64,000 bases of DNA from Crossiella sp. CA-258035 (GTDB lineage: Bacteria > Actinomycetota > Actinomycetes > Mycobacteriales > Pseudonocardiaceae): NCBI RefSeq assembly GCF_030064675.1, contig NZ_CP116413.1:4248001-4312000 (forward strand), read 5' to 3'. The notes beneath the pieces are model-generated. The model ran no database searches and was not told the origin of the DNA. It saw nothing but the letters and a program-made list of their open reading frames with translations. A program made the translations under genes and the position numbers. The stretch's first letter is position 1. Every line of letters starts with the position of its first letter. Positions 39,356-47,207 of this stretch are shown piece by piece.

Positions 39356-39410
39356 CCTATCGTTGGATCGCCGTCGCCTATCGCCGACCGTCCATAGGCG
39401 ACACCTATCG
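39356..39410. promoter_or_regulatory. Cluster of CCTATCG boxes with an inverted repeat
   Basis: CCTATCG occurs at 39356, 39377 and 39404, the first two 21 bases apart (two helical turns). GTCGCCTAT at 39373-39381 and ATAGGCGAC at 39394-39402 form perfect 9-base arms around 12 bases. All lie in the 144-base gap between the divergent glycosidase/FGE and sulfatase operons, so they are likely binding sites for a regulator controlling both, the nearby LysR protein being the best candidate. Confidence 0.6.
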
Positions 39411-39464
39411 AACCAGAGCACGCGGCCCGTAGCCACCGTCCGGCGTTGTTCCTAGCCTTCCGCC

Positions 39465-40856
39465 ATGCCCGCAGCGCAGCGCCCCAACATCGTCCTGGTC
39501 CTGGCCGACGACCTCGGCTACGGCGACCTCGGCCGCTGCAACGGCCACGCCTCCCGCACCACCGCGCTGGACCAGCTGTGCACCGAGGGCATCGCGCTCG
39601 CCCAGCACTACTCGGCCGCCCCGGTGTGCGCACCCGCCAGGGCCGCCCTGCTGACCGGCCGGTACCCGCACCGCACCGGCGCGATCGACACCCTGGAACT
39701 GCGCGGCCTGGACCGGCTGGCCCTGCGCGAGCGCACCCTGGCCGACTCGCTGGCCGCCGCGGGCTACCGCACCGGGCTGGTCGGCAAGTGGCACAACGGC
39801 GCGCTGGACGAGCGCTACCACCCGAACCGGCGCGGCTTCGCCGAGTTCACCGGCTTCCGCGGCGGCTGGCAGGACTACTGGCAGTGGCGGCTGGAACGCA
39901 ACGGGGTGCCCTTCGCCGCCGACGGCAGGCACCTCACCGACGTGATCACCGCCGAGGCGGTCAGCTTCCTGCGCCGCCACCGCGGCGAACCGTTCTTCCT
40001 GCACGTGGCCTACAACGCCCCGCACTTCCCGTTCCAGGCCCCGCAACCCCTCGTCGAGCAGTTCAGCCGGCCGGGCCGCAGCCGCGCGGTGGCCACCATC
40101 TACGCGATGATCCACCAGCTCGACCACGGCATCGCCACCCTGCGCGAGGAGCTGAGCACGCTCGGTCTGGCGGACAACACGATCTTCCTGTTCTCCAGCG
40201 ACAACGGCCCGCAGCTCGACGGCGAGGGCGAGCAGTCCACCCGGCGGCACAACTGCGGCCTGGCCGGGGCCAAGGAGTCGGTGCACGAGGGCGGTATCCG
40301 GGTGCCCCTGCTGCTCAGCTGGCCGGACGGCCTGCCCGGCGGCGTGCGGTCGGAGGTGTTCGCGCACTTCACCGACTGGTTCCCGACCCTGGTCGCGCTG
40401 GCCGGGGCGCCGCTTCCCGAGGGCGTGCGGCTGGACGGGGTCGACCTCGCCGACGCACTGCGCGGCCAGGCCGCGGCGGACCAGCCCGCCCGGTTCTGGC
40501 AGTGGAACCGGCTGCGGCCACTGGGGCACTGCAACGCGGCCATGCGGGACGGGCGCTGGAAGCTCGTGCGGCCCGCGCTCGATGCCGCGATGGGCCTACC
40601 CGCCAGCGAACTCGACCTCGACGCCGACCTCAAACGACATCCGGAGCGGTATCCCCATGCGCTGGAGTCTGCCCTGCCCGAACCGCCCGACTGCGGCGAA
40701 CCCCCGCGCCCGCAGCTGTTCGACCTGCTCGCCGACCCCGGCGAGGAACACGACCTGGCCGCCCGGCACCCCGCGCTGGTCGCCCGGATGGAAGCCGAGC
40801 TCGGCGCCTGGTTCGAGGACGTGGAACAAGACCGGAGGTCCATTCGTGACTGCTGA
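39465..40856 (+). CDS. Type I (Cys-type) sulfatase, cytosolic
   Basis: 463 residues. The first motif VCAPARAALLTGRYPHRTG contains CxPxR with the Cys that becomes formylglycine, and GYRTGLVGKWH is the second sulfatase motif. Metal ligands are visible in VLADDLGYGD and SSDNGPQ. No signal peptide is present, so it should act in the cytosol on an imported sulfated sugar, releasing sulfate. The formylglycine-generating enzyme is in the same locus. The gene opens the operon sulfatase-transporter-fucosidase, each overlapping the next. The company of a fucosidase suggests sulfated fucose as substrate, but sulfatase sequence alone does not prove that. Confidence 0.94.
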   Translation: MPAAQRPNIVLVLADDLGYGDLGRCNGHASRTTALDQLCTEGIALAQHYSAAPVCAPARAALLTGRYPHRTGAIDTLELRGLDRLALRERTLADSLAAAGYRTGLVGKWHNGALDERYHPNRRGFAEFTGFRGGWQDYWQWRLERNGVPFAADGRHLTDVITAEAVSFLRRHRGEPFFLHVAYNAPHFPFQAPQPLVEQFSRPGRSRAVATIYAMIHQLDHGIATLREELSTLGLADNTIFLFSSDNGPQLDGEGEQSTRRHNCGLAGAKESVHEGGIRVPLLLSWPDGLPGGVRSEVFAHFTDWFPTLVALAGAPLPEGVRLDGVDLADALRGQAAADQPARFWQWNRLRPLGHCNAAMRDGRWKLVRPALDAAMGLPASELDLDADLKRHPERYPHALESALPEPPDCGEPPRPQLFDLLADPGEEHDLAARHPALVARMEAELGAWFEDVEQDRRSIRDC

Positions 40857-42092
40857 CCCGCCGCCCCGCAACTACACCATCCTGGTGGCCCTGCTCGGCG
40901 CGTTCCTGGACGGCTACGACCTGATGATCATCTCGGGTGCGCTGCTGTTCATCAAGGTCGAGCTCCAGCTCTCCGCCACCGAGATCGGCTGGGTCGGCGC
41001 GATCGCCTTCGCCGGCATGGTGGCCGGTTCCTGGTCTTCGGCAGGCTCACCGACCGGATCGGCCGGGCGGGCGCGTTCACCTTCGTGCTGGTGCTGTTCG
41101 TGATCGGCTCGCTGGTCTCCGCGCTGGCGGTCACCCCGCTGATGCTCATCGCCGGTCGCGCGATCGTCGGCCTGGGCATCGGGGCGGACCTGCCGGTCAG
41201 CACCACGCTGATCGCCGAGTCCGCGCCCGCGCACCGGCGGGGCGCGCTGACCGGGCTGATGCAGGTGTTCTGGTTCGCCGGGGCCGCGGCCTCCGGACTG
41301 GCCGGGCTCGGCCTGTACGCCCTGTTCGGCGCGGACTCCTGGCGGTGGATGCTGGGCAGCGCGATCGTGCTCGCCGTGGTGGTGCTGATCATGCGGCGGC
41401 GCATCCCGGAGAGCACCTCCTGGGTCGCCGCCCAGCGACCCGCCGCGGCGACGCGCCCCCTGCGCACCCTGCTCTCGCCGGGCATCCGGGCCGCGCTGGT
41501 GTTCTCCTGCCTGTTCTGGTTCCTGGTCACCGTCCGCGGCGCGGGCTACAACCTCTACACACCAACGTTCCTCAACGAGATCGGCCTGTCCGGGGTGACC
41601 GTCTCGCTGTGGCTGAGCACCGCGGTCAACGTGGTCAACACGCTGGCCGCGCTGGCCGGGGTGCGCTACCTGGACCGGATCGGCCGGCGCCCGATCATCC
41701 TGTGGTGCTGGGCGATCCCCACCGTGCTGACCTTCGCGCTGGCCGCGATCAGCGACGGTGAGGCCACCACCATGTTCGTCATGATCATGGTGTCCGCGCT
41801 GCCGTTGCAGGTGCTGGCGATGGCGCTGTTCGCGCTGTCGGTGGAGCCGTTCCCGACCCTGGTGCGCGGCACCGCGCAGAGCCTGTCCTCGGCCAGCGGC
41901 AAGGCGGGCGGCTTCCTCGCGGTGCTGGCCTTCCCGCCGCTGCTGGCCGTGCTCGGCTGGCGGGACATGACCCTGCTGCTGGCCGCCGTGATGACCGCGG
42001 GCCTGGTCCTCGGCCTGCTGCTCAAGATCCCGGAAACCCGCAACCGCAGCCTTGAGTCCATCGAGGCCGAACTGACCAGGAGACAACCATGA
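40846..42092 (+). pseudogene. MFS sugar-type transporter with a one-base frameshift
   Basis: A major facilitator transporter of the sugar porter type, about 415 residues if read through. It starts at a GTG (40846) with GGAGG before it, overlapping the sulfatase stop. Membrane segments 1-2 (LLGAFLDGYDLMIISGALLF) are in one frame up to AFAGMVAGS at about 41029. From there the family sequence (LVFGRLTDRIGRAGAFTFVL, the loop 2-3 signature) continues in the next frame to 42092 with LGIGADLPVS and PETRNRSLESIEAEL. One missing C near 41027-41035, in a short C run, explains it. The gene may be inactive, or the base may be a sequence error. Its place between sulfatase and fucosidase implies uptake of a sulfated sugar. 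Confidence 0.85.
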
Positions 42093-43933
42093 GCAGGAGC
42101 CCGCACCGGTGGTCAGCGGCCGCACTGGCCCTGGCCGCCGTCCTCGCCGTGCTCAGCGCCCCCGCGCAGGCCCGTCCGGCCGCGCAACCGGGGCCAGGCG
42201 CCAACTTCGTGGTCGACGACCCGTTCACCTCGCTGCGCGCCCGGTGGTGGCGGACCGACCGCTTCGGTCTGTTCCTGCACCTGGGCGCCTACACCCAGTT
42301 CGAGGGCGTGCACACCTTCCCCGACGGCAGCACCTGCGAACCCGACCACGCCGAGCACATCTGGAACAAGTGCGGCCTGTCCACCGCGGTCTACGAGGAA
42401 CACGCCCGCAGGTTCAACCCGGCCGGATTCGACGCGGACGCGATAATGCGGCTGGCCAAGGCGGCCGGGCAGCGCTACGTGGTCTTCACCGCCAAGCACC
42501 ACGACGGCTACGCGATGTGGCCCACCAAGGTGAACACCTTCAACCTGCGCGAGATGTCCGCCTTCGACCGCACCCGCGACCTGATCGCCGAGCTCAAGCA
42601 GGCCACCGAGAGGCACGGCCTGGACCTGGCCCTGTACTACGGCGCTTGGGACCTGCACGACCCCGACTACGCCGACCTGGCCACCAGGCCGCGTTACCTC
42701 GAGCGGATGAAGGCCCAGCTCAAGGAGCTCGTCACCGGCTACCGGCCCAAGATGCTCTGGCTGGACGGCTCGGGCCGCAGCAACTCCGGCTGGACCGAAC
42801 AGGACGGCCTGGTCATCGAACCCTACCTGCGCGAGCTGGACCCCAAGCTGCTCATCAACAACCGCGCCCGCGGCACCCAGTCCTATTTGGACGGTGACTT
42901 CACCACCCCGGAGAACACCCTGCCGGACCGGCCGGTCACCGGCGTCCCCGCCGAGACCTGCATGTCCATCAACGGAACCTGGGGCTACTCGAAGAACGAC
43001 ACCGACTTCAAGCCCGCCGCTGAGCTGACCCAGCACCTGCTCACCGCGACCAGCCAGGGCGGCAACTACCTGCTCAACATCGGCCCCGACGCCAACGGCC
43101 GCATCCCGGCGGCCGCGGCCGCCCGGCTCACCGAGGTGGGCCAGTGGATCCAGGGCAAGGGCCACAGCAGGGCGATCTACGGCGCGGGCGGCACCGGACT
43201 GGTCGCCAAGCCCGCCTGGGGCACGGTCACCCGCGCGGAGAACCTGCTCTACGCCGCCGTCCGGGACTGGCCCGCCGCGGGCAGTCCACTCGAACTGACC
43301 AAGGCCGCGCCGTTCTCGGTCACCAGCGCCAGGGTCCTCGGCAGCGCGCAGGCGGTCACCGTTGCGGACACCGGTGACCGCCTGCGGATCACGCCCACCG
43401 GCAAGCAGACCAACCCCATCGCCACGGTCGTCGAACTCACCATCGAACAGCCAGCCACCAGCCAGCCCGGTGACGGCACCGGTCTCACCGCCGAGTTCTG
43501 GACGAACCCCACCCTCGAAGGCGCCCCCGCGGTCACCCGCATCGACCCGGCGATCAACTACGACTGGCGACTGCTCGGCTCACCCGCGCCGGAGATCCCG
43601 GCTGGCGCGTACTCCGCCCGCTGGAGCGGCACCATCACGGTGCCTGCCACCGCGACCTACGAGTTCATCGCGGTCTCCCCGGACGCGGTCCGCCTGACCG
43701 TCAACGGCACCGAGCTGATCGGCGCGCAGACCGGGTTCGAGAAGAGCTACAAGCAGACCGTGCCCAACTCCTACGTCCGCCTGGGCCGCATCCACCTGAA
43801 CGCCGGGACCGCGCACCGGATCACCCTGGTGCACCGGCAGGACAGCGGCATCGCGGCGATGAAACTGTTGTGGGCCAGTCCTTACCTCGACCAGCAGGTC
43901 ATCCCGGCGGGCTGGCTCAAGCCGAGGGGATGA
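42089..43933 (+). CDS. Secreted GH29 alpha-L-fucosidase with PA14 domain
   Basis: 614 residues. A signal peptide covers about 1-29 (ALALAAVLAVLSAPAQA). The GH29 catalytic barrel spans about 45-360: RTDRFGLFLHLGAYTQFEG, YVVFTAKHHDGYAMW and PKMLWLDGSG, whose Asp fits the nucleophile. GGNYLLNIGPDANGRIP is the usual family end. A beta domain follows, then a PA14 carbohydrate-binding domain at about 465-605 (TGLTAEFWTNPTLEG, YEFIAVSPDAVRLTVNGTEL). It removes terminal alpha-L-fucose outside the cell. The ATG overlaps the transporter stop (ATGA). Last gene of the operon, ended by a strong hairpin. Confidence 0.93.
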   Translation: MSRSPHRWSAAALALAAVLAVLSAPAQARPAAQPGPGANFVVDDPFTSLRARWWRTDRFGLFLHLGAYTQFEGVHTFPDGSTCEPDHAEHIWNKCGLSTAVYEEHARRFNPAGFDADAIMRLAKAAGQRYVVFTAKHHDGYAMWPTKVNTFNLREMSAFDRTRDLIAELKQATERHGLDLALYYGAWDLHDPDYADLATRPRYLERMKAQLKELVTGYRPKMLWLDGSGRSNSGWTEQDGLVIEPYLRELDPKLLINNRARGTQSYLDGDFTTPENTLPDRPVTGVPAETCMSINGTWGYSKNDTDFKPAAELTQHLLTATSQGGNYLLNIGPDANGRIPAAAAARLTEVGQWIQGKGHSRAIYGAGGTGLVAKPAWGTVTRAENLLYAAVRDWPAAGSPLELTKAAPFSVTSARVLGSAQAVTVADTGDRLRITPTGKQTNPIATVVELTIEQPATSQPGDGTGLTAEFWTNPTLEGAPAVTRIDPAINYDWRLLGSPAPEIPAGAYSARWSGTITVPATATYEFIAVSPDAVRLTVNGTELIGAQTGFEKSYKQTVPNSYVRLGRIHLNAGTAHRITLVHRQDSGIAAMKLLWASPYLDQQVIPAGWLKPRG

Positions 43934-43940
43934 GCGGCCA

Positions 43941-43975
43941 CCGTCGCCGGGCGAGCACCGCCCGCCCGGCGACGG
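43941..43975. terminator. Bidirectional hairpin terminator
   Basis: CCGTCGCCGGGCG at 43941-43953 and CGCCCGGCGACGG at 43963-43975 are perfect 13-base arms around 9 bases, between the convergent fucosidase and aldehyde dehydrogenase genes. Confidence 0.85.
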
Positions 43976-43981
43976 CCCGCA

Positions 43982-45343
43982 CTACAGCCGGATGGACTTC
44001 TTGTTCATGAACTCCTCGATCCCGGCCGGGCCCAGCTCGCGGCCCATGCCGGATCGTTTGATACCGCCGAAGGGCAGGTCCGCCTGCGAACCCCCGGCGC
44101 TGTTGAGGTAGACCATGCCGGCCTCGATCCGCGCGGCCACCCGGCGCAACCGCTCCGGATCGGTGCCCCACACACTCGCGCCGAGGCCGAACGGCGAGTC
44201 GTTGGCGATCGCGATCGCCTCCTCCTCGGTCTCGGCCTTGAACACCAGCACCACCGGGCCGAAGATCTCCTCCCGGTAGGCGTCCATCTCCGGCGTGACA
44301 TCGGTCAGCACGGTCGCCTCCAGGTAAGCGCCCGGCCCGTGCACCCGGCGGCCGCCGGTGCGCAGCGTGGCGCCCTGCCGGACCGCCCGCTCGACCTGCT
44401 CGGCCACCTCCTCCGCCGCGGCCACCGAGGCCAGCGGCGGCAGCTTCGTGGCCGGGTCCGCCGGATCACCCGGCAGGTAGAACTCGGCCACCCGCTTGGT
44501 CATCCGGTCCACGAAGTCCTCGTAGAGGTCGGCCATGACGATCATGCGCTTGGGCGCGTTGCAGGACTGGCCGCAGTTGCGCATCCGGGCCGTGGCGGTG
44601 GCCTGCACGGTCGCGTCCAGGTCGTTGGTGTCCAGCACGATCAGCGGGTCGGAGCCACCCAGCTCCAGCACCGCCTTCTTCAGGTTCCGGCCTGCCTCCG
44701 CGGCCACCGAGATGCCCGCCGCCTCGCTGCCGGTCAGGGACACGCCCTGGATCCGCGGGTCGGCCAGGATCGAGGGCACCTGCCTGCTGGATGCCAGGGT
44801 GTTGACGTACACGTCCTCCGGAACGCCCGCGTCCCGCAGGACCTGCTCGATGGCCCGGGCCGACCGCGGGCAGATGGAGGCGTGCTTGAGCAGGATGGTG
44901 TTGCCCAGCACCAGGTTCGGCGCGACGAACCGGGCCACCTGGTAACAGGGGAAGTTCCACGGCATGACACCCAGCAGCGCGCCCAGCGGCTCCTTGGTGA
45001 TGACCGCCTGGCCGCCCCGGATGGTCAGCGGCTCATCGGCGACGAGCGCGGGACCCTGCTCGCCGTAGTAGGTGAAGATGTCGGCGACCACGCCGATCTC
45101 GCCGCGGCCCTCGCTGATCCGCTTGCCCATCTCCAGCGTCATGATCTCGGCCAGTTCGCCTGCCCGCTCGGCGAACAGCTCCGCCGCCCGCAGCACGATC
45201 GCGGCTCGCTCCTGCACCGGCCGGAGCCGCCAGTGCGCGAAGCCGCGGTGAACCCGCTCGATGTCCGCGCGCACCTCCTCGTCCGTCGCGTTCGGGACCT
45301 GCTCGAGCACTTCGCCCGTAGCCGGGTTGGTGACCGTGTACAT
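43982..45343 (-). CDS. NAD(P)-dependent aldehyde dehydrogenase (succinate-semialdehyde type)
   Basis: 453 residues from the ATG at 45343; a GTG 24 bases upstream is possible. Catalytic Cys is in [12 protein letters not shown], the Glu in LELGGSDP, and the cofactor motif GSEAAG and MPWNFP loop are present, which fits the succinate-semialdehyde dehydrogenase branch (GabD/Sad). Its short length, lacking about 20 N-terminal residues of GabD, is common in this branch. It oxidises an aldehyde to the acid in the cytosol. It converges on the fucosidase; a role with lactaldehyde from fucose is conceivable but unsupported. It is divergent from the phosphotransferase gene. Confidence 0.92.
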   Translation of the reverse strand: MYTVTNPATGEVLEQVPNATDEEVRADIERVHRGFAHWRLRPVQERAAIVLRAAELFAERAGELAEIMTLEMGKRISEGRGEIGVVADIFTYYGEQGPALVADEPLTIRGGQAVITKEPLGALLGVMPWNFPCYQVARFVAPNLVLGNTILLKHASICPRSARAIEQVLRDAGVPEDVYVNTLASSRQVPSILADPRIQGVSLTGSEAAGISVAAEAGRNLKKAVLELGGSDPLIVLDTNDLDATVQATATARMRNCGQSCNAPKRMIVMADLYEDFVDRMTKRVAEFYLPGDPADPATKLPPLASVAAAEEVAEQVERAVRQGATLRTGGRRVHGPGAYLEATVLTDVTPEMDAYREEIFGPVVLVFKAETEEEAIAIANDSPFGLGASVWGTDPERLRRVAARIEAGMVYLNSAGGSQADLPFGGIKRSGMGRELGPAGIEEFMNKKSIRL

Positions 45344-45385
45344 GCGGCGCCAGCCTCCGTTCGCCACGCGTTAGAGAGACTTAAC

Positions 45386-45413
45386 GTATACCGTATGCAG
45401 ACGGCTGTATACC
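45386..45413. promoter_or_regulatory. Direct repeats in a divergent promoter region
   Basis: GTATACC occurs at 45386-45392 and 45407-45413, starts 21 bases apart (two helical turns), in the A+T-richer 119-base gap between the aldehyde dehydrogenase and the phosphotransferase. Candidate operator for either gene. Confidence 0.4.
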
Positions 45414-45462
45414 ACCGCTGCCGGTTGTGTCCGCCACACCGGCCGGGTGGCAGGATCACCCG

Positions 45463-46461
45463 GTGACCACCGTCCCGCCGCCCTCAGCCCGGTTCGACCA
45501 GGTGCGCGCCGCCGCCGGGCTGCGACCGGCCGCCCCGCCCCGGCGCATCCTCAGCCACTCCAACGACACCTGGGCGGTCCGGGACGAACGGCTCGGCGAG
45601 GTGGTGCTGCGGGTGTCCTGGCGCGGCGACACCGCCCGGATCGGCCGCGAGGTCGCGGTGGCCGCCCAGTTGCCGGCCGAGATCCGCTACCCGGAGGTCC
45701 TCGGCCACGGCGTGACCGGCGAGCTGGCCTACTCCCTGACCCGCCTGGCACCGGGACGGTCACTCGCCGAGTGCTGGCCCGCCCTGCCGGTCGGTCAGCG
45801 ACGATCCGCGGTGTCCCAGCTGGCCACCATGCTGCACGCGTTGCACCGGTGGACCTCACCACCGGAGCTCACCGAGCTGCTGCTGGCCCGCCCCTACCAG
45901 CCACCTGACCGGATCACCGCCCTGCTCGGCGCGGACCTCACCCCACTCCCGGCCGACCGGGCGGTAGAACTCGCCCAGCACGCCGCTGACCAGCCAGGAC
46001 AAGACCCCGGCCTGCTCCGCGCCGCCGCCGAACTGCTGGTCCAGCTGGCCCCCGCCGACCGGTCGGTGGACGACCCGGCCGCGCACGGCCTGATCCACGG
46101 CGACCTCCAGCTGGGCAACCTGCTCTGGTCCGAACCGGGTGAGCTGACCATGCTGGACTTCGAGTGGACCCGCTTCGGCCCGCCCCTGCTGGACCTGCAG
46201 CGGCTCTGCGACCACGCCGACACCGACGCGCTGACCGGCGTCGACACCCACCCGACCGTGCTGCGCTGGCTGGAGTCGGACTACCCGGCGGCCTTCACCG
46301 GCCCGCTCGCCGCCGCCCGGCTGCGGCTGTACGGGTTGGCCTACACCGTCCGCGACCTCCTGGTGAACCCACCGGACCAGGCCCGGCAGTCCCGGCTCCG
46401 GCGGTTGGTGGAGAACACCTGGCCCGCGCCGGGCGCGCTGCCCGACTCGTTGACCCGTTGA
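45463..46461 (+). CDS. Aminoglycoside phosphotransferase-family kinase
   Basis: 332 residues, APH/choline-kinase fold. The catalytic loop is HGDLQLGNLLW (Asp and Asn in HxDxxxxN) and the metal Asp is in MLDFEWTRFG. The N-terminal lobe has VVLRVSWRGDTARIGREV with a probable ATP Arg/Lys contact. The GTG at 45463 is preferred to a GTG at 45427 because GGCAGGA lies just before it. Substrates of this family range from aminoglycosides to sugars, choline and homoserine; nothing here decides. The stop is followed directly by the amidohydrolase remnant. Confidence 0.85.
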   Translation: MTTVPPPSARFDQVRAAAGLRPAAPPRRILSHSNDTWAVRDERLGEVVLRVSWRGDTARIGREVAVAAQLPAEIRYPEVLGHGVTGELAYSLTRLAPGRSLAECWPALPVGQRRSAVSQLATMLHALHRWTSPPELTELLLARPYQPPDRITALLGADLTPLPADRAVELAQHAADQPGQDPGLLRAAAELLVQLAPADRSVDDPAAHGLIHGDLQLGNLLWSEPGELTMLDFEWTRFGPPLLDLQRLCDHADTDALTGVDTHPTVLRWLESDYPAAFTGPLAAARLRLYGLAYTVRDLLVNPPDQARQSRLRRLVENTWPAPGALPDSLTR

Positions 46462-46463
46462 GA

Positions 46464-46868
46464 TGGCCCCGGCGGGCAGCACCGCTCGTCCTTTGCGCCG
46501 CGGTGGTGTTCGTGCACCCCACCTCACCGCCCGGCGCGGAAGCCGTCGCGCTGGACCGGCCGCGGCCGATGCTGGAGTTCCTCCCCCTCGGCCTCTGCGG
46601 CGAGCCGAACGGGACCACCGTCCAGGAACAGTTGCGCGGCCTGTGGTTCGACCTGGCCGGAACCCCGTTCCCCAACCAGGTTCCCGCATTGGCCAGGGCC
46701 TTCGGCGAGCACCACCTGCTCTACGGCAGCGACTGCGCCTGGACACCCGCGCCCGCGGTGCGCACCCAGCTCGCCTCCCTCGAGGAGACCGCGCAGCCGC
46801 CCGGCGACAGCTGGCGGGCGCTGACCACCCGCAACGCCCGCCGCCTGCTGCCCGGCCTCGGCCGCTGA
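46464..46868 (+). pseudogene. Remnant of an amidohydrolase-2 family gene
   Basis: The frame ending at 46868 carries pieces of the ACMSD-like/amidohydrolase-2 family. VVFVHPTSPPGAEAVALDRPRPMLEF is a family strand normally followed by a long segment with the PHAG motif; here it runs within ten residues into VQEQLRGLWFDLAGTPFPNQVPAL and LLYGSDCAWTP, the last with the catalytic Asp region. Around 200 of the usual 320 residues are missing: the N-terminus with its metal His residues, and the middle. No plausible start with a ribosome binding site exists. It is too incomplete for activity. Confidence 0.7.
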
Positions 46869-46955
46869 GACCGGTCAGGGATCGAGAAGCAGCCGGCCGG
46901 GGGCCGCGCCTAGCGTCATCGCGGTCCGCACGAGGCGAGCACTCTGGAGACCGTC

Positions 46956-47177
46956 ATGAGCAAGCGCATCCGGCAGTTCCACCGTTGGCTGGCCATCGCC
47001 TTCACCGTCACCATCATCATCACCACGATCGGACTGGCGCAGCAGGAACCTGCCATCTGGCTGAGCTACCTGCCGCTGTTCCCGTTGGCGCTGCTGCTGT
47101 TCAGCGGCCTGTACCTGTTCGCACTGCCCTACACCGCCAAGTCGCGCGCTGCCCGCCGCCTCGCGCGAACCGACTGA
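46956..47177 (+). CDS. Small two-helix membrane protein
   Basis: 73 residues, ATG behind TGGAGA. Two membrane segments (about 10-28, FHRWLAIAFTVTIIITTIGLA, and 38-57, YLPLFPLALLLFSGLYLFAL) joined by a short loop, with basic ends pointing inward. Similar small proteins are common in actinomycetes and have no known function. It lies 31 bases before the kinase gene and may be transcribed with it. Confidence 0.75.
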   Translation: MSKRIRQFHRWLAIAFTVTIIITTIGLAQQEPAIWLSYLPLFPLALLLFSGLYLFALPYTAKSRAARRLARTD

Positions 47178-47207
47178 GGCGTCGCCGAAAGTGACTAAGC
47201 TGTCCCC

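Noticed and set aside
46463-47194. Second plus-strand frame over the amidohydrolase remnant and the small membrane gene
   Set aside because: Low-complexity Arg/Ala/Pro sequence without homology; the frame used here carries family motifs and a proper small-protein start.
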